The position numbers and the translations under genes were made by a program. A stretch of 64,000 nt of DNA from JAJPHF01 sp035293805 (GTDB taxonomy: Bacteria; Chloroflexota; UBA6077; JAJPHF01), in contig DATGMD010000040.1 of the NCBI GenBank assembly GCA_035293805.1, positions 62,001 through 126,000 on the forward strand, written 5' to 3'. The notes beneath the pieces are model-generated. The model searched no databases, was not told where the DNA came from, and was given only the letters and a program-made list of their open reading frames with translations. Positions 32,012 through 40,511 of the stretch are shown here, piece after piece; the stretch's first letter is position 1; each line of letters starts with the position of its first letter.

Positions 32012-33040
32012 TCAGTCGAAGGGCAGCTCGCCCTGGAGCCCCTCCTTGCCGCGCCGCAGGCGGAGGTGCTCGTATGCTTTGTAGGTCGCCTTGCGGCCCG
32101 TCGAGGTGCGAATCAGGAACCCCTCTTGCAACAGGTAGGGCTCGACCACGTCGGTAAGCGTGTCCACCTCTTCCTGCAGCGTGGCGGCCAGCGCCTCGAT
32201 GCCGACCGGCCCGCCGTCGTAGCGCAGGATGATGGTGGACAACACCTTGCGGTCCAGCTCGTCGAGCCCGACGTCGTCCACGCCTTCGAGCTGCAGCGAG
32301 GCGCTCACGAGGGCGAGATCGACCTGAGCCTGGCCGCGCACCTGCGCGAAGTCGCGCACGCGGCGCAGGAGGCGATTGGCGATGCGCGGCGTGCCGCGGG
32401 CGCGGCGGGCGATCTCGGCGGTCGCCTCGGGCGCGATGGCGACGCCCAGGATGTCGGCCGAGCGGGCGACGATGGCCGCCAGCGCCTCGGGGCCGTAGAA
32501 GTCGAGGTGAAAGTACAGGCCGAAGCGGTCGCGCAGCGGCGAGGAGATGAGGCCGGCCCGCGTGGTGGCGCCGACCAAGGTGAAGCGCTTCAGCGACAGC
32601 CGGATCGCCTTGGCGAATGGGCCTTTGTCGAGCACGAAGTCGACGGCGAAGTCCTCCATCGCCGGGTAGAGATACTCCTCGATGGCGCGCGGCGTGCGGT
32701 GGATCTCGTCCACGAACAGCACGTCGCCGGGCTCCAGGTTCGTGAGAATGCCCATCAGGTCGGCGGTCTTCTCCAGCGCCGGCCCCGAGGTGGTCACCAG
32801 CTTGCCGTTCATCTCGGCGGCGATGATGTGCGCCAGAGTCGTCTTGCCGAGGCCCGGCGGCCCGTGAAACAGGACGTGCTCCAGGAACTCGCCCCGCTCG
32901 CGCGCCGCGTCGATGGCGATCTGCAGGCGCTCTTTCAGCGTCTCCTGGCCGACGAACGACCCCAGCCGCGTGGGCCGCAGGTTGTTGCCGCTCTCGTCCT
33001 CGGGCGTCCCCACGGGCGACACCAGTCGATCTCCTTGCAC
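32012..33040 (-). CDS. ruvB: Holliday junction branch migration helicase RuvB
   Basis: A 342-aa AAA+ motor that works with RuvA on four-way junctions. It has DRLVSP near the N-terminus, Walker A GPPGLGKTT at 60-68, Walker B LFVDEIHR, sensor 1 GATTRAG, the arginine-finger region SSPLRDRFG and a C-terminal winged helix (LLQEGFLIRTSTGRKAT). GTG 33040 gives the standard N-terminus; another GTG six codons later has a better-spaced AAGGAG. It is last of ruvC-ruvA-ruvB, but a 175-bp repeat-filled gap separates it from ruvA. Confidence 0.96.
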   Translation of the reverse strand: MQGDRLVSPVGTPEDESGNNLRPTRLGSFVGQETLKERLQIAIDAARERGEFLEHVLFHGPPGLGKTTLAHIIAAEMNGKLVTTSGPALEKTADLMGILTNLEPGDVLFVDEIHRTPRAIEEYLYPAMEDFAVDFVLDKGPFAKAIRLSLKRFTLVGATTRAGLISSPLRDRFGLYFHLDFYGPEALAAIVARSADILGVAIAPEATAEIARRARGTPRIANRLLRRVRDFAQVRGQAQVDLALVSASLQLEGVDDVGLDELDRKVLSTIILRYDGGPVGIEALAATLQEEVDTLTDVVEPYLLQEGFLIRTSTGRKATYKAYEHLRLRRGKEGLQGELPFD

Positions 33041-33059
33041 GGGTGCGTATCCTTGCTAG

Positions 33060-33211
33060 CCCTCACCCCTGCCCTCTCCCAGGGGGCGAGGGGGAAATCA
33101 CCGCTCCCCACTCTGGGAACCGGCTTGGGTAGCGTTTGCTGCCTTCTCCCAGCGGGAGCGAGAGATGCCACTACTCCCCTCGCCCCCTGGGAGAGGGGTT
33201 GGGGGTGAGGG
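33060..33211. repeat. Inverted palindromic repeats between ruvA and ruvB
   Basis: CCCTCACCCCTGCCCTCTCC at 33060-33079 continues to GGCGAGGGG, and an inverted copy ending in GGGGGTGAGGG lies at about 33175-33211. Both match the core of the dispersed element at 841, 49580 and 60976. The spacer between them shows no gene. Confidence 0.7.
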
Positions 33212-33215
33212 CGCC

Positions 33216-33830
33216 CTACGTCGGCGTCTTCCGGAAGTATTCCATAACCAGGTCCTCCACCGTGCGGAGGTCGGGGTGCTCTTTCAGCAGGCGGGCCACG
33301 TCGCGCTGGGCGTCGGGGCGCTTGATGCCCATCTCGACGAGCAGCGCGACGGCCAGGCGCTCCAGCTCGTCCTCGCTCGCGGGCGCCGGGGCGGCGGTCG
33401 CCTCCGTAAGCGCGGCGAAGGGCGCCACGCGCTTGCGGAGCGAGGCGATGATCTTCTCGGCGCCCTCGGCCGAGATGCCCGGCAGGCTGTCCACCAGCTG
33501 GCGGTTGCCGTCCTGGATCGCCTGCGCGATGTGGTTGATGGGCAGGACCATCGCGCGGGCGGCGCTCTTCGGTCCGACCTTGGGCGCGGACTTCAGCAGC
33601 TCCCAGAAGCGGCGCTCTTCGTCGCGCGTGAAGCCGTAGAGCACCGGGACGGGCTGGTCGCGCGTCGCATGGTAGGCGATGCGGAGGTCGAGCGGCGCGC
33701 CCTCGCTCAATTCGCCCAGCGCCTGCTCGACGATCGGCGGCAGCATCACCTCGTAGCCCACGCCTCCCACGTCCACCACCACGCCCTCGGTCGTGCGGCC
33801 GCGGTAGACGCCGCGCAGCGACACGATCAT
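33216..33830 (-). CDS. ruvA: Holliday junction DNA-binding protein RuvA
   Basis: A 204-aa protein that holds the four-way junction open for RuvB. It starts with the OB-fold pattern MIVSLRGVYRGRTTEGVVVDVGGVGYEV, then two HhH motifs (LLKSAPKVGPKSAARAM and LVDSLPGISAEGAEKII), an acidic/Ala linker and the C-terminal RuvB-binding domain (ALLVEMGIKRPDAQRDV). Its ATG overlaps the ruvC stop as ATGA, so the two are coupled. Confidence 0.96.
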   Translation of the reverse strand: MIVSLRGVYRGRTTEGVVVDVGGVGYEVMLPPIVEQALGELSEGAPLDLRIAYHATRDQPVPVLYGFTRDEERRFWELLKSAPKVGPKSAARAMVLPINHIAQAIQDGNRQLVDSLPGISAEGAEKIIASLRKRVAPFAALTEATAAPAPASEDELERLAVALLVEMGIKRPDAQRDVARLLKEHPDLRTVEDLVMEYFRKTPT

Positions 33831-34378
33831 CCGTGCGCCTCGCGCAGCAGCCGCGCGAGCGCCGCGTTGGGGCGCCGCCGCGCCGCCAGCACCGCGCGCG
33901 CGCCGCGGCCCTCCTGGCTGAGGCCAGCGATCGCCAGCGCCAGCGCGTCGGTCACGTCCGCGCGCAGGGGCCGGGGCGGCAGGCGGCAAAGCCGGAACAC
34001 CATGCCGCGCACCTGGTCTTTCGACGCGCGGCCGTGGCCGGTGATGCGCTGCTTCACCGTGCTCGCCGTGAGCGAGCGCAGCGGTATCCCGTGCTGCTCG
34101 ACGGCCAGGCACAGCACGCCGCGCATGTGCGCCATCAGCAGGGCCGATTTTGGGTGCGCGGGCGCGGTGTAGACGTCCTCCAGCACGACGAGGTCGGGCT
34201 GTTGCGCGTCCAGGACGGCGGCGAAGGCCGTGAAGCCTTCCGCCAGGCGGGCCTCCAGCGTCGCCTCGGGTGCCGGCGTGATCAGGCCGGCGTCGAGCAG
34301 GGTCGGCCCGGCGGGGCCGCTCGTGGCGAGCGCCCAGCCGGTGCGCAGCAGGCCGGGATCGACGCCGAGGACGCGCAT
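33827..34378 (-). CDS. ruvC: Holliday junction endonuclease RuvC
   Basis: A 183-aa RNase H-fold resolvase that cuts paired strands at four-way junctions. Catalytic acids are Asp7 in VLGVDPGLLRTG, Glu67 in LVVLEDVY and the C-terminal DVTDALALAI pair; the DNA-binding stretch STVKQRITGHGRASKDQV is also present. It is the first gene of the ruvC-ruvA-ruvB set and overlaps ruvA by four bases. ATG 34378 gives the family's normal N-terminus, with a purine-rich GGGGGAAG upstream. Confidence 0.95.
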   Translation of the reverse strand: MRVLGVDPGLLRTGWALATSGPAGPTLLDAGLITPAPEATLEARLAEGFTAFAAVLDAQQPDLVVLEDVYTAPAHPKSALLMAHMRGVLCLAVEQHGIPLRSLTASTVKQRITGHGRASKDQVRGMVFRLCRLPPRPLRADVTDALALAIAGLSQEGRGARAVLAARRRPNAALARLLREAHG

Positions 34379-34499
34379 GCGGCTTCCCCCTGCACGGGCA
34401 GGCTCTCTATCGGATGGTGCGCGATCGCGCGCGCGCGCCGCAACCGCCGCGCGGGCCACGCGCGCGGGCCGGATCGAGTGAGACGCGATTGTAGCGGTG

Positions 34500-34958
34500 T
34501 CAGGGGGATGGGGTGGCGCTCGTGCCGTCCGATTGCGACTGCGCGGGCAGCAGCGCGAGGGCCCGGCGCACGATGGCCGCTTCGTTGGGGAAGGCCATCG
34601 CGTCCGGCGCGGCCTCGGCCGGGAACCAGGCGGCCTCGTCGTTCTCCCAGTCATGGTCGGCTAGGTCGCCGCCGACGGCCTCCATCAGGAAGAAATGGAC
34701 CGTCTTGTGGTGGCGCACGCCGCGGGTGGCGAACCAGTAGACGATGTCGCCCACCGGCGCGATCAGGCGCACGTGCAAGCCCGTTTCCTCGCGCGCCTCG
34801 CGCAGGGCCGCGACGTCCAGCGTCTCGCCGCGCTCGATGCCGCCCTTCGGCAAGCCCCAGCGCACCGGCGTGCCACGGCCGACCAGCGCCACCTCGCAGC
34901 CCTTTGGCCCCCGCCGGACGACGACCCCCCCAGCCGACACGTCGTGGACCGTCCGCAC
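34500..34958 (-). CDS. Nudix hydrolase
   Basis: A 152-aa Nudix-fold pyrophosphohydrolase. The Nudix box runs GGIERGETLDVAALREAREE with the metal-binding REAREE core, preceded by WGLPKGG, typical of MutT/Ap4A-hydrolase-like enzymes. The N-terminus DVSAGGVVVRR and the LPKGGIE form favour a diadenosine-polyphosphate or (deoxy)nucleotide substrate. GTG 34958 has AAGGAG seven bases upstream. It stands upstream of ruvC on the same strand with a gap of about 120 bases. Confidence 0.88.
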   Translation of the reverse strand: MRTVHDVSAGGVVVRRGPKGCEVALVGRGTPVRWGLPKGGIERGETLDVAALREAREETGLHVRLIAPVGDIVYWFATRGVRHHKTVHFFLMEAVGGDLADHDWENDEAAWFPAEAAPDAMAFPNEAAIVRRALALLPAQSQSDGTSATPSP

Positions 34959-35293
34959 GCCCGCTCCTTCCTCAGCCAGTGCCGGCAGCCGCTCGCGCCT
35001 GGCGGTGGCAAGCCGCGGCGTCGCCCGGCCCCCCCGCTCGTCGCGCCGCCGCCCGTTGCTCTCGATTGTAGCCGAAGCGGCCTCTTACGTTCCCTCGGCC
35101 CGTCAAGTCCGGTCGAAGGGGGCCAAGAATCACGGCGCGCCGCTTTGTGCGGGCTCGCGGCACTCCGAGCGGCGGCGGGCCACGCCCGCCGCGGCGCACC
35201 CGCGCGGCCCTTGCGGCATCGGGCCGCTTCCTGGTAGGATGGCGCCGGCCCTCGAGTGGTCTGGTGCCGATGACCGGTGTGCAGGAGTCGTCT

Positions 35294-36031
35294 ATGGCGG
35301 TGCAGTCCGAGGTGAAAGCCATTCGCCTGGGGCATCCCAGCTACGTCTGGCGTCGCGGGCAGGATCGCCGCCTCGACCTGATCCGCGAGCACGTCCCGCT
35401 CGAGAACCGGCGCATCCTCGACGTGGGCTGCGGGCTGGGCATGTACGTCCGCCAGATGCGGCGCTTCAGCGACGACGTGTACGGCGTGGACGTGGACCCG
35501 GACAAGGTGGCCGAGGCCAGCCGCACGCTGCCGAACATCCACACGGCGCCGGCCGAGGCGCTCCCGTTCCCCAACGAGTTCTTCGACGTGATCCTGCTCC
35601 ACGAGGTCATCGAGCACGTCGACGACGATCGGCAGACGATCCGCGAGGCGTACCGCTGCCTGCGGCCGGGCGGGCACATCATCATCTACGCGCCCAACCG
35701 GCTGTACTTCTTCGAGACGCACGGCTTCTATCTCGGCAAGCGCTACGTCTTCCGCCTGCTGCCGCTGGTGAACTACACGCCCGACTTCATCCGCAACCGC
35801 TTCGCGCCGCACGTCCGCATCTACACGCGGCGCGGCATCCGCCGCCTGTTCGCGGGGTTGCGCGTCCGCTTCGAGGTGGAGAGCCACATCTTCCCGGGGC
35901 TGGACAACGTCGCCGAGCGCCACCGCGTGGCCGGGCGCGCCGTGTTGGCCGCGCGGGACTTCGTCGAGCGCACGCCGCTGCGCTGCTTCGGCATCTCCCA
36001 CTTCGTGGTGGCGAAGAAGCTCGGCGACTGA
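35294..36031 (+). CDS. Class I SAM-dependent methyltransferase
   Basis: A 245-aa methyltransferase of the UbiE/type 11 group. SAM motif I is ILDVGCGLGMY, motif II VYGVDVD, a later motif is FDVILLHEVIEHVDDDRQTI, then LRPGGHIIIYAPN. The C-terminal half has aromatic residues and Arg clusters near the membrane-protein-like segment YLGKRYVFRLLPLVN. AGGAG before ATG 35294 decides the start over longer options. Substrate unknown; such proteins often modify quinones, lipids or sugars. Confidence 0.85.
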   Translation: MAVQSEVKAIRLGHPSYVWRRGQDRRLDLIREHVPLENRRILDVGCGLGMYVRQMRRFSDDVYGVDVDPDKVAEASRTLPNIHTAPAEALPFPNEFFDVILLHEVIEHVDDDRQTIREAYRCLRPGGHIIIYAPNRLYFFETHGFYLGKRYVFRLLPLVNYTPDFIRNRFAPHVRIYTRRGIRRLFAGLRVRFEVESHIFPGLDNVAERHRVAGRAVLAARDFVERTPLRCFGISHFVVAKKLGD

Positions 36032-36035
36032 GCCC

Positions 36036-38162
36036 TCAGCGGCGCGCGGGCGTGGGGGCGCCGCGGGGCGCGCGCTCGACGGGCATCAGGTCGGTGGTAC
36101 AGCCGCCGGGGCCGCAGACCGGCACGTCGGCCAGACCATCGGGGCGCTGGAAGTTCTCCACGGGCAGGTCGAGGATCTTGAACGCCTCTTCCATGGACTC
36201 GTGCCAGATCTTGCCCGCGCTCATCGAGCTGAGCACCTCGCGCATCGGCCGGCCGTCGGAGTTCCCCACCCAGACGCCGATCGCCAGGTTCGGCGTGAAC
36301 CCCATCGTCCAGGTGTCGCGGAAGTTGTCGGTGGTGCCCGTCTTGGCGGCCGCCGGCCGCGACAGCTGCAACAGGTTGCTCGGCCCGTAGGTGATCAGGC
36401 GGTTGTTGTTGTCGGTCAGGATGCTGGTCAGCATGTACACGAGGCGTGGATCGACCACTTGCTCGCCGTCGGTCGGGCGGGCCTCCTCGATGACGCGGTC
36501 GTGGCCGTCCACCATCTTGCGGATCGCCACTAGGGGCACGCGGCGGCCCTGGTTGGCGAACGTCGCATACGCCTCCGTCAGCTCCAGCGGCTTCACCTCC
36601 GCGCCGCCGAGCGTGAACGCCAGGCCGTAGCGGTTGGGGTCGTCCAGGCCGGTGATCCCCAGGCGGTTCGCCATCTCGATCGCCGCCGGCACGCCGATCC
36701 GCTCCAGCGTCTCCACCGCGGGGATGTTCAGCGAGTTGCCGAGCGCGATCCGCACCGGCACCGGGCCACGGAACTTGTTGTCGAAGTTCACCGGACAGTA
36801 CGGCGGCTGGCCGGCCCCCGCGTTGAAGCACTTGGGGACGTCCTGCAGCACCGTGTTCGGCGTGAAGCCGGCCTTCTCGAAAGCCGTCAGATAGACGATT
36901 GGCTTGATCGACGAGCCGGGCTGCCGCGGCGAGGTTGCCACGTTCACCTGGCCGTCGATCGCGGGGTTGTTGAAGTCCATGCTGCCGACCATCGCCAGGA
37001 TCTCGCCGGTCTTGGGGTCGATGGCGACGATCGCGGTGTTGCTGCCGTTCCGAATGCGCAGGTTCGCCTCGTTGTTGCGCGCGACCTCCTCCAGCTTCTC
37101 CTGCAGGCGCAGGTCGAGCGAGGTGTAGACCTGCAGGCCACCCTGGTAGAGGAGCCGCGGCCCGTACTTCTGCTCGATGAGGTCGCGGACGTAGAACACC
37201 CAGTGCGGCGCCTTGATCTCCTCCTGCTTCGGCTCGACCAGCGTGAGATCCTGGTCCCAGGCCGCCCCGGCCTCGGCCTCGGTAATGAAGCCGTGTTTCG
37301 TCATCTGGTCCAGCACGTACGCCTGCCGCTGCCGCGCGGCGTCCCAGTTCTGGCGCGGGTTGTAGTTCGAGGGCGACTGGGGCAGGCCCGCGAGCAGCGA
37401 CGCCTCGGCCAGCGTGAGATCGCGCGGGCTCTTGCCAAAGTACGACTCGGCGGCCGCCGTGATGCCGTACGAGCTGTTCCCGTAGAACACCTCGTTGAGG
37501 TACATCTCCAGGATGTCGTCCTTGGAGTACAGCTCGTTGACGCGGTAGGCAAGCACGGCCTCTTTGAACTTGCGCAGCAACGTCTGCCGCGAGCGCTCGT
37601 CCTCCGGCAGCAGCGTGTTCCGCACGAGCTGCTGCGTGATCGTGCTGGCGCCCGAGTTGCCGCTCTTGCTCAGCTGCTGCCAGACGGCCCGCACGATCCC
37701 GCGCGTGTCGACGCCCGGGTTGTCGTAGAAGTCGGCGTCTTCGGCGGCGATGGTCGCGTCGATCAGCCAGGGCGAGATCTCGCGCAGCGAGGCGAGCGTG
37801 CGACGCCCGCCCGTCTGGTCGTAGATCTCGGACAGCAGGATGCCGTTTCGGTCGAAGATCTGCGTCGTCTGGAACACGTCGCGGGTGGCGAGCTGGGTAA
37901 TGGACGGCAGGTCGCGCGTGAGGGCGGCGAACGTCTGCGCGGCGACGCTGACCGCGGTAAAGCCGAGCACCAGGCCGAGCGTGAGCAGGATCAGCAGCGC
38001 CATGCTGATGCCCGTGACCAGCATGTGCCGCTCGGGGCCAGGTCGGTTCCCCTTGAGGCGCCGCGAGAGATACCAGCCGTTCAGACCGTGCGGGCCGCGG
38101 CCGCCCGCGCCGCGGCCCGGGCGCCGCCGGTTCCAGTGCCGAAAGTCCGCCGCTTGCGCCAT
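36036..38162 (-). CDS. Class A penicillin-binding protein (PBP1A type)
   Basis: A 708-aa bifunctional peptidoglycan synthase. One transmembrane helix (about 49-75) anchors it. The GT51 glycosyltransferase domain has Glu141 in IAAEDADFYDNPGVD, then GASTITQQLVRN and RKFKEAVLAYRVNELYSKDDILEMYLNEVFYG motifs. The transpeptidase domain has the nucleophile Ser417 in SSIK, SLN in GNSLNIP and KTGTTDN. The C-terminal tail is Pro/Cys-rich. GGAGAG precedes the ATG. It makes the glycan strands and cross-links; all catalytic motifs are intact. Confidence 0.94.
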   Translation of the reverse strand: MAQAADFRHWNRRRPGRGAGGRGPHGLNGWYLSRRLKGNRPGPERHMLVTGISMALLILLTLGLVLGFTAVSVAAQTFAALTRDLPSITQLATRDVFQTTQIFDRNGILLSEIYDQTGGRRTLASLREISPWLIDATIAAEDADFYDNPGVDTRGIVRAVWQQLSKSGNSGASTITQQLVRNTLLPEDERSRQTLLRKFKEAVLAYRVNELYSKDDILEMYLNEVFYGNSSYGITAAAESYFGKSPRDLTLAEASLLAGLPQSPSNYNPRQNWDAARQRQAYVLDQMTKHGFITEAEAGAAWDQDLTLVEPKQEEIKAPHWVFYVRDLIEQKYGPRLLYQGGLQVYTSLDLRLQEKLEEVARNNEANLRIRNGSNTAIVAIDPKTGEILAMVGSMDFNNPAIDGQVNVATSPRQPGSSIKPIVYLTAFEKAGFTPNTVLQDVPKCFNAGAGQPPYCPVNFDNKFRGPVPVRIALGNSLNIPAVETLERIGVPAAIEMANRLGITGLDDPNRYGLAFTLGGAEVKPLELTEAYATFANQGRRVPLVAIRKMVDGHDRVIEEARPTDGEQVVDPRLVYMLTSILTDNNNRLITYGPSNLLQLSRPAAAKTGTTDNFRDTWTMGFTPNLAIGVWVGNSDGRPMREVLSSMSAGKIWHESMEEAFKILDLPVENFQRPDGLADVPVCGPGGCTTDLMPVERAPRGAPTPARR

Positions 38163-38338
38163 CTAAGCTCTCTCTCCGCGCGGCCGCGCCGTCAGCGTTC
38201 GCCAGGTCTCGGCTCGGGGGTGCGGTGGCGGCCAGGCTGGGTAGCTGCCGCTGGCGCCGCCACGGCCGAGTCCGCGTCCCGGGTGATGGGCGTCGGTAGG
38301 GTGCCCCCAACATAGAACAATCGACCGCTGCCGGACCA

Positions 38339-39436
38339 CTAATGAGGGTGGCGCGCGCCCGAATGCACGTGGCCTGGCGCGTCGGCGGCCGACCCGGCCG
38401 GCGCCGCCGCTCCGCTCTTAGCAGGCGACGTGCCACCGCCGTTCGTGGGGCGCGGCCCGGTGCAGTAGGGGGCCGGCTCGCCCCCCGCCACCGCCGGCAG
38501 GGCCGGCTCGCAAGCGGTTTCCCGCTCGATCTGGATCGTGGTGTGGTCGATGCCGTACCGCTCGCGCAGCAGCCGCTGGCAGGCGCTCAGCACTCGGTCG
38601 CCCTCGGCGGGCGCCACGCTGCTGATGCGCACGTGGACGCTCAGGGCGGGGAGGTCGGACGCGAGGCGCCAGACGTGGATGTCGTGGACGGCCACGACGC
38701 CGGGCGCGGTGCGCAGGTCGGCGACGAGCTGGCCGACGTCCACCCCCGGCGGCGCGCTCTCCATGAGGATGTTCAGCGTCTCGCGCACGATCGACCAGCC
38801 GCCCACGACGATGATGACGCTGATCAGCACGCTCAGGATTGGGTCGATCTGCACCGGGCCGCCGAGCACGATGGCCAGGGCGCCCACGATCACGGCGGCC
38901 GAGGCCAGCGCGTCGCCCAGCACGTGGGCCATCGCCGCGCGCAGGTTCAGGTTGTGCGCGTGGTCGCCCTGGAGATAGCGGGCCACGGCCAGGTTGGCGA
39001 CGAGCCCGACGGCCGCGACGCCGAGCATGAGCTGACTGGCGACGGCCTCCGGCTCGAACAGCCGCCGGTACGCCTCGTAGCTGATGAACAGCGCCAGGGC
39101 GATCAGGGTGGCCGCGTTGGCGAGCGCGGCCAGGATGCCAGCGCGGTGGAAGCCATACGTCTGGCGGGCGTTGGCCGGGCGCTCGGCCTGGCGGCTCGCG
39201 AACCACGCCAGCGCGAGCGCCAGCACGTCGGTCAGCATGTGGCCGGCGTCGCTGATCAGCGCCAGGCTGTTCGACGCCAGGCCGCCGCCGACTTCGAGCG
39301 CCAGCACGATGGCGCTGACGCCGAGGGCGACTGCCAGCTTGTGGCTCGGCGCCGCGGGGTGCGCGTGTCCAGCGTGCGCGCTCAGCTTGCTCTCCCGCCG
39401 GCGGCGGTACGCGGCGCCGCCCGTCCTTGCTGCCAC
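38339..39436 (-). CDS. Cation diffusion facilitator (CzcD/ZitB-like Zn/Co exporter)
   Basis: A 365-aa CDF antiporter with six transmembrane helices. Metal-site helices II and V show SLALISDAGHMLTDVLALAL and MAHVLGDALASAAVIVGAL (H/D pairs); His-rich stretches occur at both ends (HAGHAHPAAPSH and PGHVHSGARHPH). The cytoplasmic C-terminal domain (VAVHDIHVWRLASDLPALSVHV) is typical. The GTG start has no ribosome binding site, but TACAAT lies seven bases before it on the minus strand, suggesting a leaderless message. Confidence 0.9.
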   Translation of the reverse strand: MAARTGGAAYRRRRESKLSAHAGHAHPAAPSHKLAVALGVSAIVLALEVGGGLASNSLALISDAGHMLTDVLALALAWFASRQAERPANARQTYGFHRAGILAALANAATLIALALFISYEAYRRLFEPEAVASQLMLGVAAVGLVANLAVARYLQGDHAHNLNLRAAMAHVLGDALASAAVIVGALAIVLGGPVQIDPILSVLISVIIVVGGWSIVRETLNILMESAPPGVDVGQLVADLRTAPGVVAVHDIHVWRLASDLPALSVHVRISSVAPAEGDRVLSACQRLLRERYGIDHTTIQIERETACEPALPAVAGGEPAPYCTGPRPTNGGGTSPAKSGAAAPAGSAADAPGHVHSGARHPH

Positions 39437-39595
39437 GCGAGAATTGTAGCACGGGCCGGCGGCCGGCCTGCTGCCGCCGCCGGGCTTCCGGTATCATGCG
39501 GACATGGCCCCGCCGGGCGGGAAGCGCCCGGCGCGGGCCCAACCGGGCGCGCTCGCGGCTGCAGACGCCGACGACGGGTGAGGAGGAGGCCGGAG

Positions 39596-40291
39596 ATGGT
39601 CGCCACGAGTTTCCGCAATGAGATGCGCGACATGGTGCGACGGCGTCACTGCGTCACGCACCCGCTCACCGAGGCGTGGGCGCGGGGCGAGCTGACGCGC
39701 GAGCAGCTGGGCCTGTGGGCGGTCGAGCACTACCACTACACCGGCGACCTCTGGCGCTTCATCGGCCGCATCCTGTCGAACTGCGAGGTGCCGGCCGCCC
39801 GCGCCGTCGAGCTGGACAACATGGCCGACGAGGAGAACCCCGAGGACGTCCACAACGATCAGCTCACCGACTTCATCGCCGCCTGCGGCCTCGACCCCCA
39901 GCGGGCCATCCAGGTGGACGCGCTGCCCACCACTAAGGCGCTGCGCGACTGGCTGTTCCTGCTCTGCGATCGCCGCACCTGGCAGGAGTCGGTGGCCGGC
40001 TTCCACATCGGCATGGAGTCGCAGTTCAACGACATCTGCGCCCGCGTCGTGCCGACGCTCCGCGACCACTACGGCTTCACGCCGACCGAGATGCGCTTCT
40101 TCGCCACGCACGTCACCGCCGACCAGGAGCACGGCAGCCGCGCGCTCGACGTGGTGGACCAGTACACGCCGCCGGAGCTGCGGCCGCGCGTGCTCCAGGC
40201 CATTTGGGAGGGCACCGAGAAGCGCTGGGGCTACTTCGACGGCGTCTACGTGAAGTACGTCCTCGGCTACAACCTCGGCAACCAGCCGTAG
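39596..40291 (+). CDS. TenA/PqqC-like iron-containing redox enzyme
   Basis: A 231-aa haem-oxygenase-fold protein of the TenA/PqqC/CADD group: HPLTEAWARGELTREQLGLWAVEHYHYTGD, then LDNMADEENPEDVHNDQL, ADQEHGSRALDVV and WEGTEKRWGYFDGVY. The conserved Glu/His pairs (EHYHY, E-E, QEHG) fit a diiron or PQQ-type active site. Members act in cofactor synthesis or as oxygenases. GAGGAGGAGG precedes ATG 39596. No pqq or thiamine genes flank it, so the product is open. Confidence 0.83.
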   Translation: MVATSFRNEMRDMVRRRHCVTHPLTEAWARGELTREQLGLWAVEHYHYTGDLWRFIGRILSNCEVPAARAVELDNMADEENPEDVHNDQLTDFIAACGLDPQRAIQVDALPTTKALRDWLFLLCDRRTWQESVAGFHIGMESQFNDICARVVPTLRDHYGFTPTEMRFFATHVTADQEHGSRALDVVDQYTPPELRPRVLQAIWEGTEKRWGYFDGVYVKYVLGYNLGNQP

Positions 40292-40303
40292 GCCGCCGGC
40301 TCA

Positions 40304-40360
40304 GGTTGCTGTGTAGGTTCGGGAAGCCAAAGCTACACACGATCCGTGGCCGAGGGCTTA
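40304..40360 (+). repeat. REP-like element (copy near 40.3 kb)
   Basis: TGTGTAGGTT-cggGAAGCCAAAGCTACACA forms a near-palindrome, followed by GTGGCCGAGGGCTTAG. The same blocks are found at 23366-23430 and 24918-24966. It follows the TenA-like gene directly. Confidence 0.65.
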
Positions 40361-40440
40361 GGCTGCCCGACCCCGATGGCGGTGACCCGGCGGCAGCACG
40401 CCAGCCGCATTCGGATTCGTCGCTGCCGCAAGTACGCGAA

Positions 40441-40470
40441 TCGGCCCGGACTGCGGGCAGTCCGGGCCGA
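40441..40470. terminator. Bidirectional terminator-like hairpin
   Basis: Perfect 13-bp stem, 40441-40453 with 40458-40470, loop CGGG. It lies between the convergent TenA-like and bactofilin-like genes and could serve both. U-tracts are weak on both sides. Confidence 0.6.
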
Positions 40471-40511
40471 CGTCTTGCTGACGCACGCCGCGCGGTCGAG
40501 CCGGCCCCGGC

